A DNA stretch of 64,000 nucleotides from Pseudisothecium myosuroides (GCA_951799445.1 OX637294.1:27491452-27555451); one strand, 5' to 3'. Counted from the stretch's first letter, positions 1 through 13,433 are shown. Made by a program: numbers and translations. Notes: a model not told the origin generated them from the letters alone.

Positions 1-430
1 GAAGGGAACCATGAATGGGTTACAATTATGGTATTTTTTCATGTTTGCTTAGGAGTTTGAAGACAGCGTCTAAATATAGTAATCTGTAGTGTTATGGGAA
101 AAGTCCATTGCTTGGAAGGCTAGGAAGTTAGTACACACTCCCCTCCGGACTCTTCTAGGGGTGTTTTTTGCCACTACAGTAAAAAACACTCATAAACTAT
201 TCTAAATGAATAGTAGGTGAATAGTAGAAAAACAAAAACAATTTGTCTTGAATGAATAGTAGATGAATAGTAACGGAATAAAAACCAAAACAAATCTAAA
301 ATGAATAGTAAAAGCACAACAAAACAAAACGAAATGAATAGAAAATAATAAAAAACCGCGCCAAATCCAAAAGGAATAGTGGAAAACAAAACATCAAGCC
401 AACATGAATAGTGAGATTCTTTAGGAAAAC
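1..430. repeat. Left-edge repeat tract with an LTR-end motif and AATAGT-rich segment
   Basis: Positions 91-107 carry CCATTGCTTGGAAGGC, the motif found about 100-130 bases before the 3' end of the giant LTRs A and B. Here it reads on the plus strand, so it is probably the end of a plus-oriented LTR that lies mostly left of the window. Positions 190-415 are a loose A/T-rich array of the motif ATGAATAGTA at irregular spacing. No gene is supported. Open frames here are low-complexity. Confidence 0.5.
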
Positions 431-685
431 TAATTTTTTAATCTAATTATTCCCAAGCCGCCACTTCGTCTTCTTTAAGTATGTTTTGTGTCAAGGATGT
501 TGTTATTTGAACGTTGGCTATGGAGTTGGAGAGCTTATAGTGAGTGATACACTTGTTGGTGAGGTTTGTGGCTTGTTGTGGGTTTGGTTTATTTGAGTGT
601 AAACGTGATCTAGTTTATTTAATTTGATTTGGCGTTTGTGAGTGGTGACTTCAAAGAATGGAATTTGAATACTTAAGCTTTCTTT

Positions 686-792
686 GAAGGTCTGAATTTG
701 AATGCTGGACTGCTAAGCTCCGAAGGTCTAAATTTGAAGGCTGGACTGTCTAGCTCCGAAGGTCTGAATTGAATGCTGGACTGCCCAGGCCC
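686..792 (-). repeat. 36-bp minisatellite in LTR H
   Basis: Three head-to-tail units start at 686, 722 and 758. Each begins GAAGGTCT and contains GGCTGGACTG or a one-base variant. The array sits downstream of the TATA box of LTR H, where LTRs A, B and E each carry an unrelated array. Confidence 0.75.
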
Positions 793-1996
793 CCGACTGC
801 TGACTGGCCGCGATTGCTATGTGGCACGCCGTGGTTCGTCGGGTTCCCCTCCCGCCTCGTTTGTTCCCGGTTCCCTCGTTGTTCCCGGTTCCCCATTCGT
901 TCCCTGTTGGCTGGCCCTTCCTTGGCCGCTCCGATCTCAGACTCTGGTTCTAAAATCTGATCTCAGTTTTGGTTCTAAAATCTAATCTCAGTTTCTGGTC
1001 CTAAATTCTGGTCGTAAACTTTGGATGTAAACAAAAGACTAAACTAGTTTTAGTAAATTAAATAATCAAAATTTCAACTCACTATCTAGATGTTTTGGGG
1101 ATTTTTGGGATACTCTAAGCAAAAGGAAAACTAAACTAAAGGTTTTGGGGATTTTGGGATACTCTAAGCAAAAGAAAAACTAAACTTACACTAGACTAAA
1201 CTTAACAATGAGAATTTATAACTGTGGCAATGGAAATGAAAAAAAAAAACAATTGAGCAAAGTCCGGCAAAAGAAAAGGGAACCACTAGGCGTGGGTTCT
1301 TGGTTTAAGTAACCAACACTCCGAGGGTTTTTTTCCAATTATTTTGTCAAGGTTCAAGGTAATTTTCAGTTGAGATGAAAGCTTTGCCGTGAGGGAGCAA
1401 TCCCAGGCTAAACTTGTCAAAGATGGTTCCAAGTGGCTGCAGGAAGGTTTTAATTCTTAAAGGAGGTACACATGAAAGTGTTTAAATCGAACATTAAAGA
1501 TTAAAGGAATTCTCAAGGTATCCAAATGTTTTAATTCCTAAATGAGGTACACATGAAAGTGTTTAAACCAAAAAGTAGGAATTAGTCAAACTAAACTTTG
1601 TTATTCAACAAAGTTTGGCTGGTATTTTGAGTGTTGGAATCTTTTGGCAAAAACTAGCTTCACCACCTTAAGAATTCTTAACTCAACATCTGTTGTAAAA
1701 ACACGAAATTAGTATGTGACAGGGTATGCAAGTCTTGGGGGATGAAACCTCCCAAAAGTGTGAGCTTAGTGTGGTTGTGAAGGTGGAAAGGAAACCCCGA
1801 GTCCTTAACCAAATCCTCCACCAAAGGAAGCAAAGAAAATGGAAATGAGCAAAGATGACCAAAATTTGGTCTAGCTAGTTGCTTCCGACAAAGCCAGTAA
1901 GCAAATTGAACAAGGAAAGAAAGTGTCCATACTCCGACAGAGTGTCGGTAGGCAGACAATGAACAAAATGGGGTACGACAAACTTTGCGGGGAGGC

Positions 1997-2004
1997 CTTA
2001 TATA
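1997..2004 (-). promoter_or_regulatory. TATA box of LTR H
   Basis: The minus strand reads GAGTATATAAGGCCTCC, matching CTATATAAGGGCCCC in LTRs A and B at the same relative place. It probably marks the U3/R boundary. Confidence 0.6.
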
Positions 2005-3577
2005 CTCGCTAGAAGGCCCCACCACTTAGTTTACCATGAGATATTTGGTCTTCTTACTCAAAAACTAACCTAAACTAAATTCTAAACTACCCTAAGATAT
2101 TTCCTAAATAATCTTTGTTTAATTTTTGGAATTTTCTAGAACAAGCCTTAATTAGAAAGGAAATCTTGTCCAAAATAAAATCTAAGATTTTCCCAAAGAT
2201 ATTTAAGAAATTAACTATTTTGACTTTGAGATATTTTGCAAACAATCCTAGGATATTTCCAAATATTCTTAATTTAGTCTAAATTGGCTTTTAAAGGAAA
2301 AATTTGAAATCTTAACTAAATCCAATCTTCGACTTTCACCAAGATATTTTGTGAAATAACTTTGAATTACCGCTAATTACTCTAAAAAAGTCAAAGCTAC
2401 GGCTGAACTCTTCCTATCTTCTTGAGAACAACTCCAAATTAAAATTCGATTGCGCCATCGCGTTCAGAAGGCCCCAATTAGTTCCAGGGACTCCCTACCC
2501 CCCACTTCCAAGCTGTAAATATGTATAAAAACCACTCACGGTAACTTCAAAAAAAAATCAAAATCCCGGTTTATGGAATTTGCATTTCCTGAGGAAATTG
2601 ACTGGCCAGAGTTGTTTAGAAGGTTTGTGAGAGTAAGAAAACATTCCTTATTCGCGACATTCAGACACCGTTAGCTCCTGGTTCGTTGGTCAATCCGCCG
2701 CCATGTTGTAAATTCTTGTTAAATTCGATGTCGTCGTCGATTCTCGTACTTCTAACTATCGGAAAGTCTTCAAACTTGATTGGTCACTTATTTTATATAT
2801 AAAACTCTAATCTAATTTTTAGTGAGATTTTACCGCACTCTGGGTAATTTCTAGGAAATTTCCATCAATTTCAAAGACGGTTGACTTCCCATGGAGTCAT
2901 CGTGGAGTTTTGTAAAATCCCGAAACTTTTAGACAATCTTCTAGGAAGTATCTAAAAGCCAAGGGCAAAACCAAACCTCCAATAAGGATGCTAAATTTAG
3001 CAGTTCCTTAATAATTTCCGCTCGAGGGAAAAATTAATCTGGTACCGGGGTTTGTCGTGGATGATTAGCTCTACTGTTGATCTCTTGGCATGCTTTTACC
3101 CTAAAAGCACCTTTCTGTAAGCTCCAATCATCTCGCCCTTCTTCTACTTTGCATTCTGGTTCGTATTCTTCAACATTTGTAGGTTTTCACATAACTAGTC
3201 CAACTTTTACATGAATTGGATCTAGATACTTCTAAACTTGAACATAGACTCTTATGATTCAGCCAGGCTGTCACATGTGCTCACATGTCGAGTTTTACAT
3301 GGATAGGACACTAGAACTGGCTAATTCTCACATCCTCACATCTCTCTAATACGTAAATATGGACTCTAAGACACTAAACTAAGACCTAAACAGAGTAAAG
3401 CAAAGTATTTTGTACTTTCTATGATTTTAGGACAATCTCTCACTAATCTGGTAGGGACTTCTACCAAACTCCTCTCAACTACTAATTCATACTATTTTGT
3501 ATGAATTTATACTAAAAACTAACAATAAATCGCGAAAAATAAACCCAGAGCTCCAAGTGCTATCTTGAGGGCTCACA

Positions 3578-6500
3578 CTCTGGCAAGCCAAAACGGCTTT
3601 GGATCACTACAATGAAGGCGCACAATGACAAAATAACCGGCAAATACATCATGAGCGACACCAAACGAAGGACGTGGGCGGTCACGCCTTTGCCCTACAA
3701 AGAGTGGATCTTGCACAAACTCTTCTTGCATTATGCCATCTTCTTCCATTGTATCTTCCCGCTCACCGGTGATTCTAGAAGCCGGCCAAAATCCATCCTC
3801 CAACGCCCCACGTGCAACAAGAGGTGCATCTAGAGCTGTTCTCATACCTTTCCAATAACTCCTTATAGATTCATTCTTCCTCCTGAACTCTCCAAATTGG
3901 TCGTTGTCCGCCATATTACTCCAATGTGCAATAAAACGTTTAAACCCTTCTTGACATCATCAAGCTTGTTCATATGACGCGGAGGTAGAGGTTGAGGAAC
4001 ACCACTCGGCACCCTAGGGTGGCCGTCTTCAATCTCAGACCACAAGTGAATTCCTTTGCCACCCTCTAGCTGTCTAACAGGTAGTTACTATCAGTACAAA
4101 GATGCTTATACTCCATCAACAGCCATCTACTTGAATCCTTGTAGAACTTCAACTGGTGGGCCATAGAATGACCTTCCAAAAAGTTTCCACCTTTGCCCAA
4201 ATAGCCTTCCACAAAGCCCTTGAAATCAAGAACTTCTTCAATGAAGTGAAGAATGACAGGATATGTTTCACACTCCATGAAGGATTTTATGAGCCTCGGA
4301 ATAATCTGGTAGTTATTTGTCTTTAACATGGTGCTCCATCGACCAAACAGAGCATCAATGTCTTCGTGAGTGTGCCCAACAATGAGGAAGTTAATGTATA
4401 TCTCCCGAAAAATGCCCTTCAAAACAAGAAGAGAGCAGAAAGCAAAAACCCATTGGTTCTTGTTGTCAGATGCTGCATTGTCGAGTTGCAGAGTCAATAT
4501 AGGAGGTAGGCTGGCAAGAGTTGAGCAGAGATTGGTTCTGGTGGAGGAGGAAGAAGGGAGTCCAAGCACATCTCCGAGCCTTCCAACACAGCCTTTGTCA
4601 ATGTGGATTGGTCCTCCTTGACGGTAGGCAATTGGCACGATGAATTCTTTGGCGGACCTTCAAGATCACGCAACAGCCTTGCAATGGATCCAAAGGTGTG
4701 ATTTGAGCCCGGGGAGATCACTTAGTGTATCTATAACAAACCATGTGTATTAAAGTGATTTTTTGACCCCCTATGGGTGATTGCAAGAAACACTTGTCCT
4801 ATTTCTTGTCCCCTTGCCCTCGAAAATTGGCATTTTGCTCATAACTTTTGCATAGTTTGTCCATTTGGTATGAAATTTGGAATGAAGGTAGATGCTATAG
4901 TTTCAGACATTGAGTAATTTTCTCAATTTTTTTCAAATTATTTTACTTTTTTTAACCTACCCCCGATTGGGTATCTACCTTGGCCATTTTGGAGGTTTTT
5001 AGTCCTATATTTGACCCAAAAATGCGAATTTGAAGCCACAAATTGGACATATTGGAGGTCTACTAACATTACAAGGGCTGGCGATGAGTTTTTATGAAAA
5101 TAGCAACATGTCAGTTGCACACATGGGGTCAAAGTGACCTTCCTTTGCGCAAAAGCTACGAAGAAGGAAAAATTTTCCTTCATGAATTTTTTGGTGCAAT
5201 GCAAGCATAGTCTTTTCTAGCAAAATAGTTTTTTTTATGGAATTTTTTTGAATTTTTTTTGAAATACTAAAAATGAAAATCTCCATAGATCCCTTTTCTG
5301 CTATTTTCTGCTTCCAGCAACTTCTGCAGTACTTCATAGTAGTCCGTAGTACTTCATAGTACAACATAGTACTAGGTCAACGATTCAGATTTGCCGAGGC
5401 GCTTCTAAAACGTAGTATTGGTAGTACTGCATAGTATTGCCAGTCCTATGGCTAAAAAACACATTTTTGACGGAAAAACGTGAAGTATTTCTTGCAACTA
5501 CCCCTATATAATTTTTAATAAATTGTAATTTCAACCTTTAACTTTGAGCTTTGTTTAATAATAACTATAAGGTTCTATTGGCAAAAATTTCCAACTCAAA
5601 TATTATATGAAATAATTTCTAGAATAGGTTGAATAATGAACTGAAATGGCATGTTTTTTAATTCAAATATTTTTAGGGAATACATTTTAGATGACCATTG
5701 CATCATATTGAAGAAAAATAAACTTTCAATAAGGTGTTATTTTTAGCAATTTTTTGTTCATTTTTTAGAAAAAAATTTCCTATATAAAATAGGGGTGTGA
5801 AAGTTATTTTAAGTTCTATAATGTAGATTTTTACTTCAAAAATTTATAACTAATTATAATTATCAAATTAAAATATCAATAATTCACAACATAAACTTTC
5901 AAAGTAGGAAAATCTAGTCATATTTTTTTTTTTTTCCTTTTATTTAAATTTTAGGATATAATATAGGGGGTCTAAAATCTTAACACACGTAGTTTCTAAT
6001 AGACACTCTAAGTAATCTCCCCTGGGATTCGAGTCTGTTGGAAATGTCTCTAGGCCATAATGCGCGTACCGAACATCGCCATGACCATGGGCTATCATGC
6101 CAGTAATAGCGACTGGCATTTTGGTAAAAGAATCCATCACCTTGGTCTTGTGAAAAAAATGTGGAGAAGCGGTCTTGGAGTGATCCATTTTATCATGGAT
6201 AATGGTGAGCATCTTCTTAGAGTATTTCTCTAAAATATGGCGATTTGCATAATGGAGCTCTATGTGGGCCCTTTGCCCCGCAAGGTGAGTTTCCAAAATT
6301 CTCCCCTACTTGTCCTGCAAGCTTGAAAGCGGTATGCAGGCGCTCCTCAGTTGTCTATACTGATCGCACAGATTACACCTTGAAAAATTATCCCCAGGAG
6401 CCTTCGCAGCATACTTTGAAAACAAAGCATGCTTGATATATATTACTTAAGCAACTAGAAGAAACAGGAAGCAAACTCAAAGTAGCATTGGCCTCATTGA

Positions 6501-7246
6501 TTTTTGGCAACTGGTTGCTCCAACAAAAAGCTGATGGCAACACCATTGAAGGGACTTTTTTCCCATTAATCAATGTTCTCGTTTTGTGAGGCATTCGGTC
6601 AACTTCACTCACAACCAACGTCCGAAGTGTGGTAGTAGCTTGTATAGTATGCGTACGGGGGTTCTTGGACCCCAAATTCCCGTGCAATTCCGCCTGCTTC
6701 CCAAATTTGGCCATGTGCTTGTACTTGTAGAAGGTAGCTTTCAAAATCCCGTGAATAGTCCACCAAGCGGAAGGACACACCTCCATCCTTTTCAAGGTTA
6801 CCCAGTCCTTACCAGCATCATCAATAACTATGCATTTGCCTATGCACTTCATGAAGACACTTCTTACAGGTATAAAATCCATCATTTACATGTAGCTGAG
6901 AACATATGGCTTGAATTTCCCGACGGGGAAAAGGCTGCAGGCAGTTATTCTCGCAGCATGATTTTGTAGATACTTTAAAGATTGCTTGGGGAGTAAGAAG
7001 AGATTCTTTCTTTGGAAGTAGGCCGACTTCAATTCGCCCTCGAGAGCTCTCATAAGAACGCATCCCAACTTGAACTCGATGGTTCAAGGCGCTTACAGCC
7101 GCATTGTATATCTGTGTCTGTTCATGGTCATATACACTGGCATTGTTCAAAAACACCCTCTTAATCCTGGAACGACAAGGGTGCCATTCTGTGGCGTTTG
7201 GATGACATTGCGACAGCGGCAACAAAAAATTGAATAAGTTTTTCAT
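3578..7246 (-). pseudogene. Decayed DUF7869-type transposon-associated gene
   Basis: Fragments in changing frames on the minus strand line up in the order of DUF7869-type proteins, as I recall that family. About 7246-6890 has a cysteine cluster (CCENNC, then CKKC). About 6420-6300 has CNLCDQYRQL. About 6296-5970 has the core with DKMDHSKTASPHF and TGMIAHGHGD. About 4600-4066 has LQLDNAASDNKNQWVFAF and FLIVGHTHEDIDALF. About 3650-3578 has GYFVIVR and FWLARV. The spacing between fragments, the frame changes and stops show it is dead. A TIR element (4772-5506) splits the core, and LTR H cuts the gene after FWLARV. The family is plant and protist element-associated and its biochemical activity is unknown to me. 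Confidence 0.7.
4772..5506. mobile_element. Small TIR element (735 bp) inside the DUF7869-type pseudogene
   Basis: The left end 4772-4799 and the right end 5479-5506 are inverted repeats sharing TTGCAAGAAA and flanking bases, about 22 of 28 positions. Both ends begin TA followed by a G-rich GGGT block, so the target duplication may be TA. It lies exactly between two parts of the pseudogene core, which supports insertion. The interior holds dense TAGTACTTCATAGTA-like repeats (5320-5450) and no coding region. A superfamily cannot be assigned. TA duplication would fit Tc1/mariner-like MITEs. Confidence 0.65.
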
Positions 7247-8729
7247 CCAAAACTTCTATGAGCTCAAGCACAGTTGACTTCTGAACAACTGGGAATTGAA
7301 AGCGCAGTCATTGAGGTGCTTGTCGTTAACTAATCTTGAATCTAGCAATAAAAACGATATGGGAGGCATGAAACTTTCGGTCAGGTTATCTGACCAGGAG
7401 CACTGTGTTGACGGAGGCAAATTTTTTGTCAAAGTAAGAGCAAGTGCCTAAGGGCACAAAAGTTTCACTACCTTTACTAAAAAAATTGCGGTCACATTGC
7501 AAAGTCAACCACTGGGCAGTTGTCGATGGTTTGAATGGCTACCGTTGGTTTTGTCAACATTTGGACACTGCTCCTCAGAAAACGGCATTTTCAGCCAAAC
7601 GAACAAGGATGAGCAAGGTGCATAAAGGAAAGGCAATGAGCAAGAAGCCTACTAAGTGTTATGTAGGGTGGTAACTACTATCAATATCCCTTCATTGTAT
7701 TCCAAATCATAGCCCAAGATTTTGGAATTAGTATAATCTTTTGGGAATGAAAATCTCATATAAAAATGAATAAAGTTGGGTTATAGTAGTCGTAGATGAC
7801 AATAAATATTGAAAAAAAACCTAAATTCCAAACATAATTAGATACAATTATTTTATAAAAAATAATTTTTAAACAAATTATAAAAAACAAAACAGATAAT
7901 TGTGTCAATATTTATAATAAAATTTAAAATATTAAAATATATTTGTATATTTTAGGATTTAGGGTATAATGACAAACAAAAAATTATAGAAGTATATGTA
8001 ATAAAATTGTGTATTGTAAACATAAACATACAAAATCTAGTAAATATTGTAGTAGTTACATTCTATATGATTTAAATCTACCTCGCTATGCTATTGGTAC
8101 TTGTTAGAAAAAAAATGTATTGCACTAATCATCTTCTTTAATTCAACTTGAATTAATAACAAGAACTCAAACTTATTTGGGTAGGCAATATAAATTTTAT
8201 CCAAATTGCTATGAAATTAGGATAATTAATGTGCCAAGTATAAAAAAACTATTCTATGATTATTGGCTTTGGAAATTAAAATTGAAGATAATATGAATCA
8301 TTCAAATATAAAAATAAAAGAATAATTATATAGGTAAATTTTCTAGAACAAACCTATAATATCCCTACTAAAATTACTCCAATATTTTTTGTAAAATTCA
8401 AACAAATATAAATCCCACATAATATAGGAGCCTAATAAAAAAATATGAATATATGATTATATGCAACGGAATACATATACATGTGTATATGTGAATAAAT
8501 GTATTATTTTAAAAATTACTCCATATATGATCTCATTATAATGGATAAACTTAACATTATGAATGAAGTAATCCAAATAGTTTTAGTTATCCCTGCTACA
8601 AAATAACTCGTTAACTAGTGGTAACCAGTGCCCTAAGCCCTTTCTAAAGACACATTCTAATCATTTGAAGTGCTAAGAATCTAGAGAAATTTTTTGGTTA
8701 GCAAATTTTGACTTTAGAGGCAATCAATG
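7247..8729. other. A/T-rich intergenic stretch
   Basis: A 76-codon open frame on the plus strand (7444-7674) has no recognisable motif and no support as a gene. The rest is strongly A/T-rich with many homopolymer runs. I see nothing else in it. Confidence 0.4.
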
Positions 8730-9903
8730 ACCTCTACTGACACATCTTGTAATTGGACAATCCCAATTTATCTTGAAAATTTGCCATACTGTATACATAC
8801 CTAATTGAACAATTTCCACATGTAAAATTGTAAATACATGCAACTTCATTTAGAAGCCCATTTGTCCCCAATGACAATCGTTACAAAGGTTCAAATGTAA
8901 TATTAGCTCTAATTTTAGCACCATTGATTCATTAGATTGTAGAAAGGTTATAGATTTGCCAAGTACTAATTTTATTTTGTGGAAATTAGTAGAACACACT
9001 AAATATTTCATGCCACACTAATTTGAAGGAAAATATATTACAATTAATGCATCTTTTGTAAATTAGTGTCCCACACTAATAGAAAAAATCACTTTAGTAA
9101 CAACCAAGCCATCCTAGATCCTCACTACAATTGAAAAGTAAAACTCACACCAAATCTCTCAAACAAGCACCTCCAAAACTAGAATGCAAATGGGGCACTT
9201 ATGACAACTAAGACAAACTCAACCAAACAACACATAGAAAAGCAAGAAATGAAGGAAAAGACTACCATGTAAACTCAAAACCTTGACTACAACAAACTTA
9301 CATCCAAGATCAAAATCAATTTATTTCTCTTGAGCTCAAAGCCAAACAAACATTTAATCACCTAGCCTCAACATTGACTTTCAAAACTTACACCAAGGCA
9401 AGGACCAAAAATTGAGTAACCAAAAATTGAGTTACCTATTTATGAGCACATCAATTGCAATAGCAACAAGAGTGACCATGCTACTAAAGAAAAATAACTC
9501 CTAGCATGGCCATCTTGAACAAAGAACTTCAAAACAATCATTCTGACACTTTTTTTGGTGAATAGTCTTTTCAATACAATTTGAAGTTGCCAACAAAAGG
9601 ATGCATATTGTATGGACAAGACGGTCTTAGACCAATTCTAACAAAATTTGCCATCCTTTCATTTCGACTTCTTCACAAAAACATCCGCTAAAGAAAATGC
9701 AAAGACTACAACCTTTATGAATACCTCCTTCGAGTCATTTCCAACCAATGCAATTGTTTTCAATCAATGATCAACACGATAACTATATTTGCAGATGATG
9801 ACAAATTACAATGAAAATTTTCAAATTACAATTGCATGCAAAAATCATGGTCAAGAGATTCAAAAAACAAGAAAGCCACAATTGGTCAAGATTGCCAACC
9901 TAG
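8730..9903 (-). repeat. 3' flank of copy 1 of the inverted duplication
   Basis: Read on the minus strand from the PPR stop, this matches the sequence after copy 2 (25405-25873 and 28306-29006). Shared blocks include GGTTGGCAATCTTGACCAAT just after the stop, TTGATCATTGATTGAAAAC, GTTGGAAATGACTC, and GCTTCTAAATGAAGT near 8850. It holds the unoccupied sites for two insertions found only in copy 2, the TTAA element and the CACTA-type MITE. It probably includes the 3' UTR of the PPR gene. Confidence 0.85.
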
Positions 9904-12103
9904 TCACCAATAATCACCACAAGAACACATGCCATCTTGGAAGTGGTGAAAGCGATTGGCATCCCTCAAAACAATATCTCGTTCAGTCACCTTTGAGATA
10001 AACTTGGTTGCTGTATGGCAGTCTAAACACACTCGAAGGTTCTTGAACACCCGAATTGGCTGTCCAGGGGGGATCCGCATGAGTCCGTAAGCAATAGCCA
10101 ACTTCTCGCTATGGGAGCAAAGAGCAAGCTCTTTCTCCTCTTCCTCAATGTTCCGCAACACTAGCCGGGTATCAGGAATGTACCCTTCGGCCTTAATTGT
10201 CTCACTCAATCTCCTCAGCTCAGCATAGATCTCCTTCGCTTCTGAGTGAGAAGTATCCCCTACGACGAAGTCATGGACCTTGTTATCAACTTCAATCCAG
10301 CTACGCCCTCGCTCCTTGCGTATACCTCTCTCCTGCATCATAGTGCGCACCCACAACACCTCCTCCCACTTGCCAGCTGCAGCATAGATATTCGAGAGAA
10401 GCACGTATGTAGAAGCATCCTTCGGTTCCAACTTGAAGAGCTCATTCGCGGCAAGTTTGCCCAACTCCACATTACCGTACGTTCTACAAGCACCAAGCAA
10501 GGCTCCCCAAGTTGCATCATTTGGTTCCACCGGCATGTTGTCAATCAAGAGCTTGGCTTCCTCCAAGTGTCCTGCTCGCGCAAGAACATCCACCATGCAG
10601 TTACAAAGCACCACACTAGGTTCGATGCCATAATCTTGTGTCATAGTCAAAAAATGTCTCCGGCTCTCATCCACAAGGCCTGAATGACTACAAGCTGACA
10701 ACACTGCAACGAATGAGATCTCATCGGGCTTCGCACCGTCTGCAATCATAGTTTTAAAGACTTCCAGTGCTTCATGCCCACATCCATGCTCTGCAAGTCC
10801 GCCAATCATAACGGTCCATGTGATTACATCACGATCCTCCATCCTCTCAAAAACCACTCGTGCATCATCCAAACTGCCACATTTAGCATACATGTGAACC
10901 AGGGCACTGCCCACACGCAAATCCGACTCAAGTCCCGCTTCAAGGACATGCCTGTGAACCTCCCTGACCCACTCCAAAGCCCCCGCGCTTGCACAAGCAT
11001 TCAGAATGTTAGCATAAGTGACTGCATCCGGTTTAAAGCCTTCCCGTTTCATTTGGAGAAGAAGTCGATATGCTTCAGACCCACAGCCATGTTGCGCAAG
11101 TCCTCCAATCATCACGTTCCAAGTAATCACGTCCCGTTCCTCCATCTTGTCAAAAGCCAGTAGCGCATCATCGATACTGCCACACTTCGCATACATGTGC
11201 ACCAGCGCGTTGCCCACACGCACATGTGACTCAAATCCGGCTTCACGGGCATGGCTATGAACCTCCCTGACCCACTCCAAAGCCCCCGCGCTTGCACATG
11301 CATTCAGGATACTCGCATATGTAAAGGCGTCTGGTTTGAAGCCTTCCCGTTTCATTCGGAGAAGAAGTCGATATGCTTCCTCACCATCAACGCTGTCGGC
11401 ATATGCTCCAATCATCACATTCCAGGTAATCACATCGCGACTCGCCAACTTATCAAAAGTGTTCCTTGCCTCCTCTATGTTCCCACACTTTGCATACATT
11501 TTAAGAAGCGAAGTCCCCACACGAACATCTGATTCCAACCCGCCCTCTCTGATATGTGCATGAACTTCCTGGACCCACTTCAAGGCTGATGGGCTCGCAC
11601 AGGCTTTCAGGATGCTCAAGTAAGTAACTGCATTAGGTTGCATACCTTCCTTTCGCATGCGATGGAAAACTTTCATGGTGTGTTTCACACAACTGTGCTG
11701 AGCATAACCTCCAATCATGACGTTCCAAGTAACAACATTCTTCTTCGCAAGTTCGTCAAACACTCTACATGCATCCTCCAGTCTCCCACATCTGATGTAT
11801 CCACTCAATAGGTTGTTTGCCAAAAAAGTATTCTGCTGCATGCCACTCTCAATGGCGCACTCATGAACCTGCTTTAATGCCGGAAGGTCTTCCTGCTTCA
11901 AGCACCGCTTCAGAATTTCAGCATAGGAGCACGAATCTATTGCAATGCCCTGTTGTAGTCGGTTCTTCAAAAGATCAATTGCTTCACTAGCGTTCGTTGC
12001 GCTTTGCATGCGCTTACTCCCACCACTAACTTGAGCTGCTTGCTTTGACGCTTTCGCACTAGCGGGCGAAGCGTTTCTTCTCCCAAAATTGCCCTTGGGT
12101 AAC
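9904..12103 (-). CDS. PPR protein of the PLS-DYW class (copy 1), organellar C-to-U RNA editing factor
   Basis: This uninterrupted exon encodes PLS-type PPR repeats, E/E+ motifs and a complete DYW domain ending CGDYW. The DYW cytidine deaminase signature is present: HSE and, 28 residues later, CLDCH. Such proteins bind organellar transcripts through PPR repeats and deaminate a chosen C. The repeats include triplets of about 101 residues, for example ITWNVMIGGLAQHGCGSEA. By the PPR code (5th and last residues), S and P motifs in order read NN, NN, TD, ND, ND, ND, SD, TD. The frame is open upstream of the first ATG (12009). It begins at a splice-acceptor-like CAG/G at 12104/12103 that is conserved in copy 2, so the exon may join the PDF exons at 12352-13433. 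An ATG-12009 start would give about 701 residues. No transit peptide is evident at that ATG. Confidence 0.92.
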
Positions 12104-12351
12104 CTGACCCATCCATACACACTTCATAAGAAAACCTTGCATACTTCGTACTATGAAAAATCTTGCTCCATCAATTTAAAAATACTTGGATGCATGTCTT
12201 TATACTGCTTAAAAGCACAATACTTCACACTACACCTAACAAAACATATTACAAATTACAAATTACATCCACCTTGTGAGCATCATCTGTAGCAAGTCAA
12301 TTGCACCAATTTCTTGTCACAAAGGGAGACAACTCATTCTCATGCCAATAC

Positions 12352-13433
12352 CTATTTGGTTGTACCATCTCTAGAGAATCATTGGTATGATAACCACCAC
12401 CAGAAGGTAATTTGCTTAAAGTCACCAATTTGACCATCGCCTTCACCCATGTTGGGGTTGACCAACTATCTACCCAGAGCACTTTCATTGTCACCTTGTG
12501 TTTAAAGTCTGGTGATTTGGGATTCATCTATACACACCAACAACCCATGATCCAATATGAAAAAACAATCAAGGAACACATGTCCTTAAGCATTGGAAGG
12601 ATCTAATTAGCCTTCAATTCAATTCAATGCAAAATCCAATCAAATGTAATTGCTTCTTGTTTACCAAAGTGCCCAGGACCTTATACAAGCAATAAATAAC
12701 CTCTCAATGTCTTTTCACAAATATCTAACATCAACTAATTGGTAGCCTTAGATATATTCCTAGTGATACCTTGTAAAATCTGTTGTCCCACCACTGCAAA
12801 GGATCCGCAAAATACTCCTCCCAATCTTGCTCAGTTGTCTGTAGTTCGCCTGATTCAACAGTTAAATACTTCAGACATGTCATTCATGTTCTTTCTGAGC
12901 GACAAAAAGCACCCGCTTCTGTACATGAGAGCGGCCACATTAAACATACCTGAAGCATCGGGTTTTCTCCAAACTGATGACGATAAACACCTAATTGATC
13001 CGCTGTTCCTTCCTCCATGGGAGGCTGAGACAAATAATAAACATGGGTGTATAAGCCTTGGAGACTTCAAGAGTGTGATCACACAGGCATCCTGGTCACA
13101 CAAATCCCCGACAGTCCGTCAAAAAACAAATTCAATTGGTAGCAGTTTGGGCATAAGATAGTCATCGGTACTGATATTTAATGTTTAACGTCCAACCAAC
13201 CAAGTTCACGTCCTATCAGTTTGGGAGAAGCGTAACACCGTATTGATCAAATATACTACTACCGAGGAACCTAAATGTATGGGAAACATAAGTTGCTAAC
13301 ATGACCACGGTAGGTCAGTTCAGACAAGTCACAAGTCATCCAACTACTTCCGTAGAACAGGTGTATGGTCATAAGTCAACACCTACTCACCAGTGCACCA
13401 ACTCCAAGCACCAAATAGCTTCTCGTTTGTTGC
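12352..13433 (-). CDS. OSB-like PDF-motif exons, probably the N-terminal part of the copy 1 PPR-DYW gene
   Basis: Four exons are inferred on the minus strand: 13433-13391, 13091-12950, 12849-12770 and 12527-12352. All have GT and AG borders and consistent phases. The last two encode WEEYFADPLQWWDNRFYK and NPKSPDFKHKVT, then LWVDSWSTPTWVKA. This is the PDF motif of plant organellar ssDNA-binding (OSB) proteins, which act in mitochondrial or plastid DNA maintenance. Copy 2 has the same exons, of lengths 49, 151, 80 and 176 against 43, 142, 80 and 176 here, all differing by multiples of three. The last exon ends AG/GTATTG and would join in frame to the PPR exon at 12103. I could not find the OB-fold or the first exon. 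A separate gene ending at an in-frame stop near 12297 is the alternative. Confidence 0.7.

Larger units (their letters stand above)
430..3577 (-). mobile_element. Giant-LTR copy H (partial, minus)
   Basis: On the minus strand the segment starts at 3577 with TGTGAGCCCTCAA, matching the 5' terminus of LTR A (TGTGAGCTCTCAA). It then keeps the family order: a block with AAAATCTCACTAAAAATTAG near 2830, a GGCGCAATC block near 2450, and a TATA box near 2000. A 36-bp minisatellite lies near 690-790. Homology to the other copies fades below about 1.3 kb, and the 3' end is not recognised, so the left boundary is approximate. It is inserted in the C-terminal part of the DUF7869-type pseudogene at 3577/3578. 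Confidence 0.7.

Noticed and set aside
7444..7674. A 76-codon plus-strand frame near the DUF7869-type pseudogene.
   Set aside because: No motif, no splice context and no conservation visible in the window.
10246..11563. Several open frames antisense to the copy 1 PPR gene, and similar ones antisense to copy 2.
   Set aside because: They mirror the repeated PPR codons, have no independent motif, and differ only as the sense strand does.
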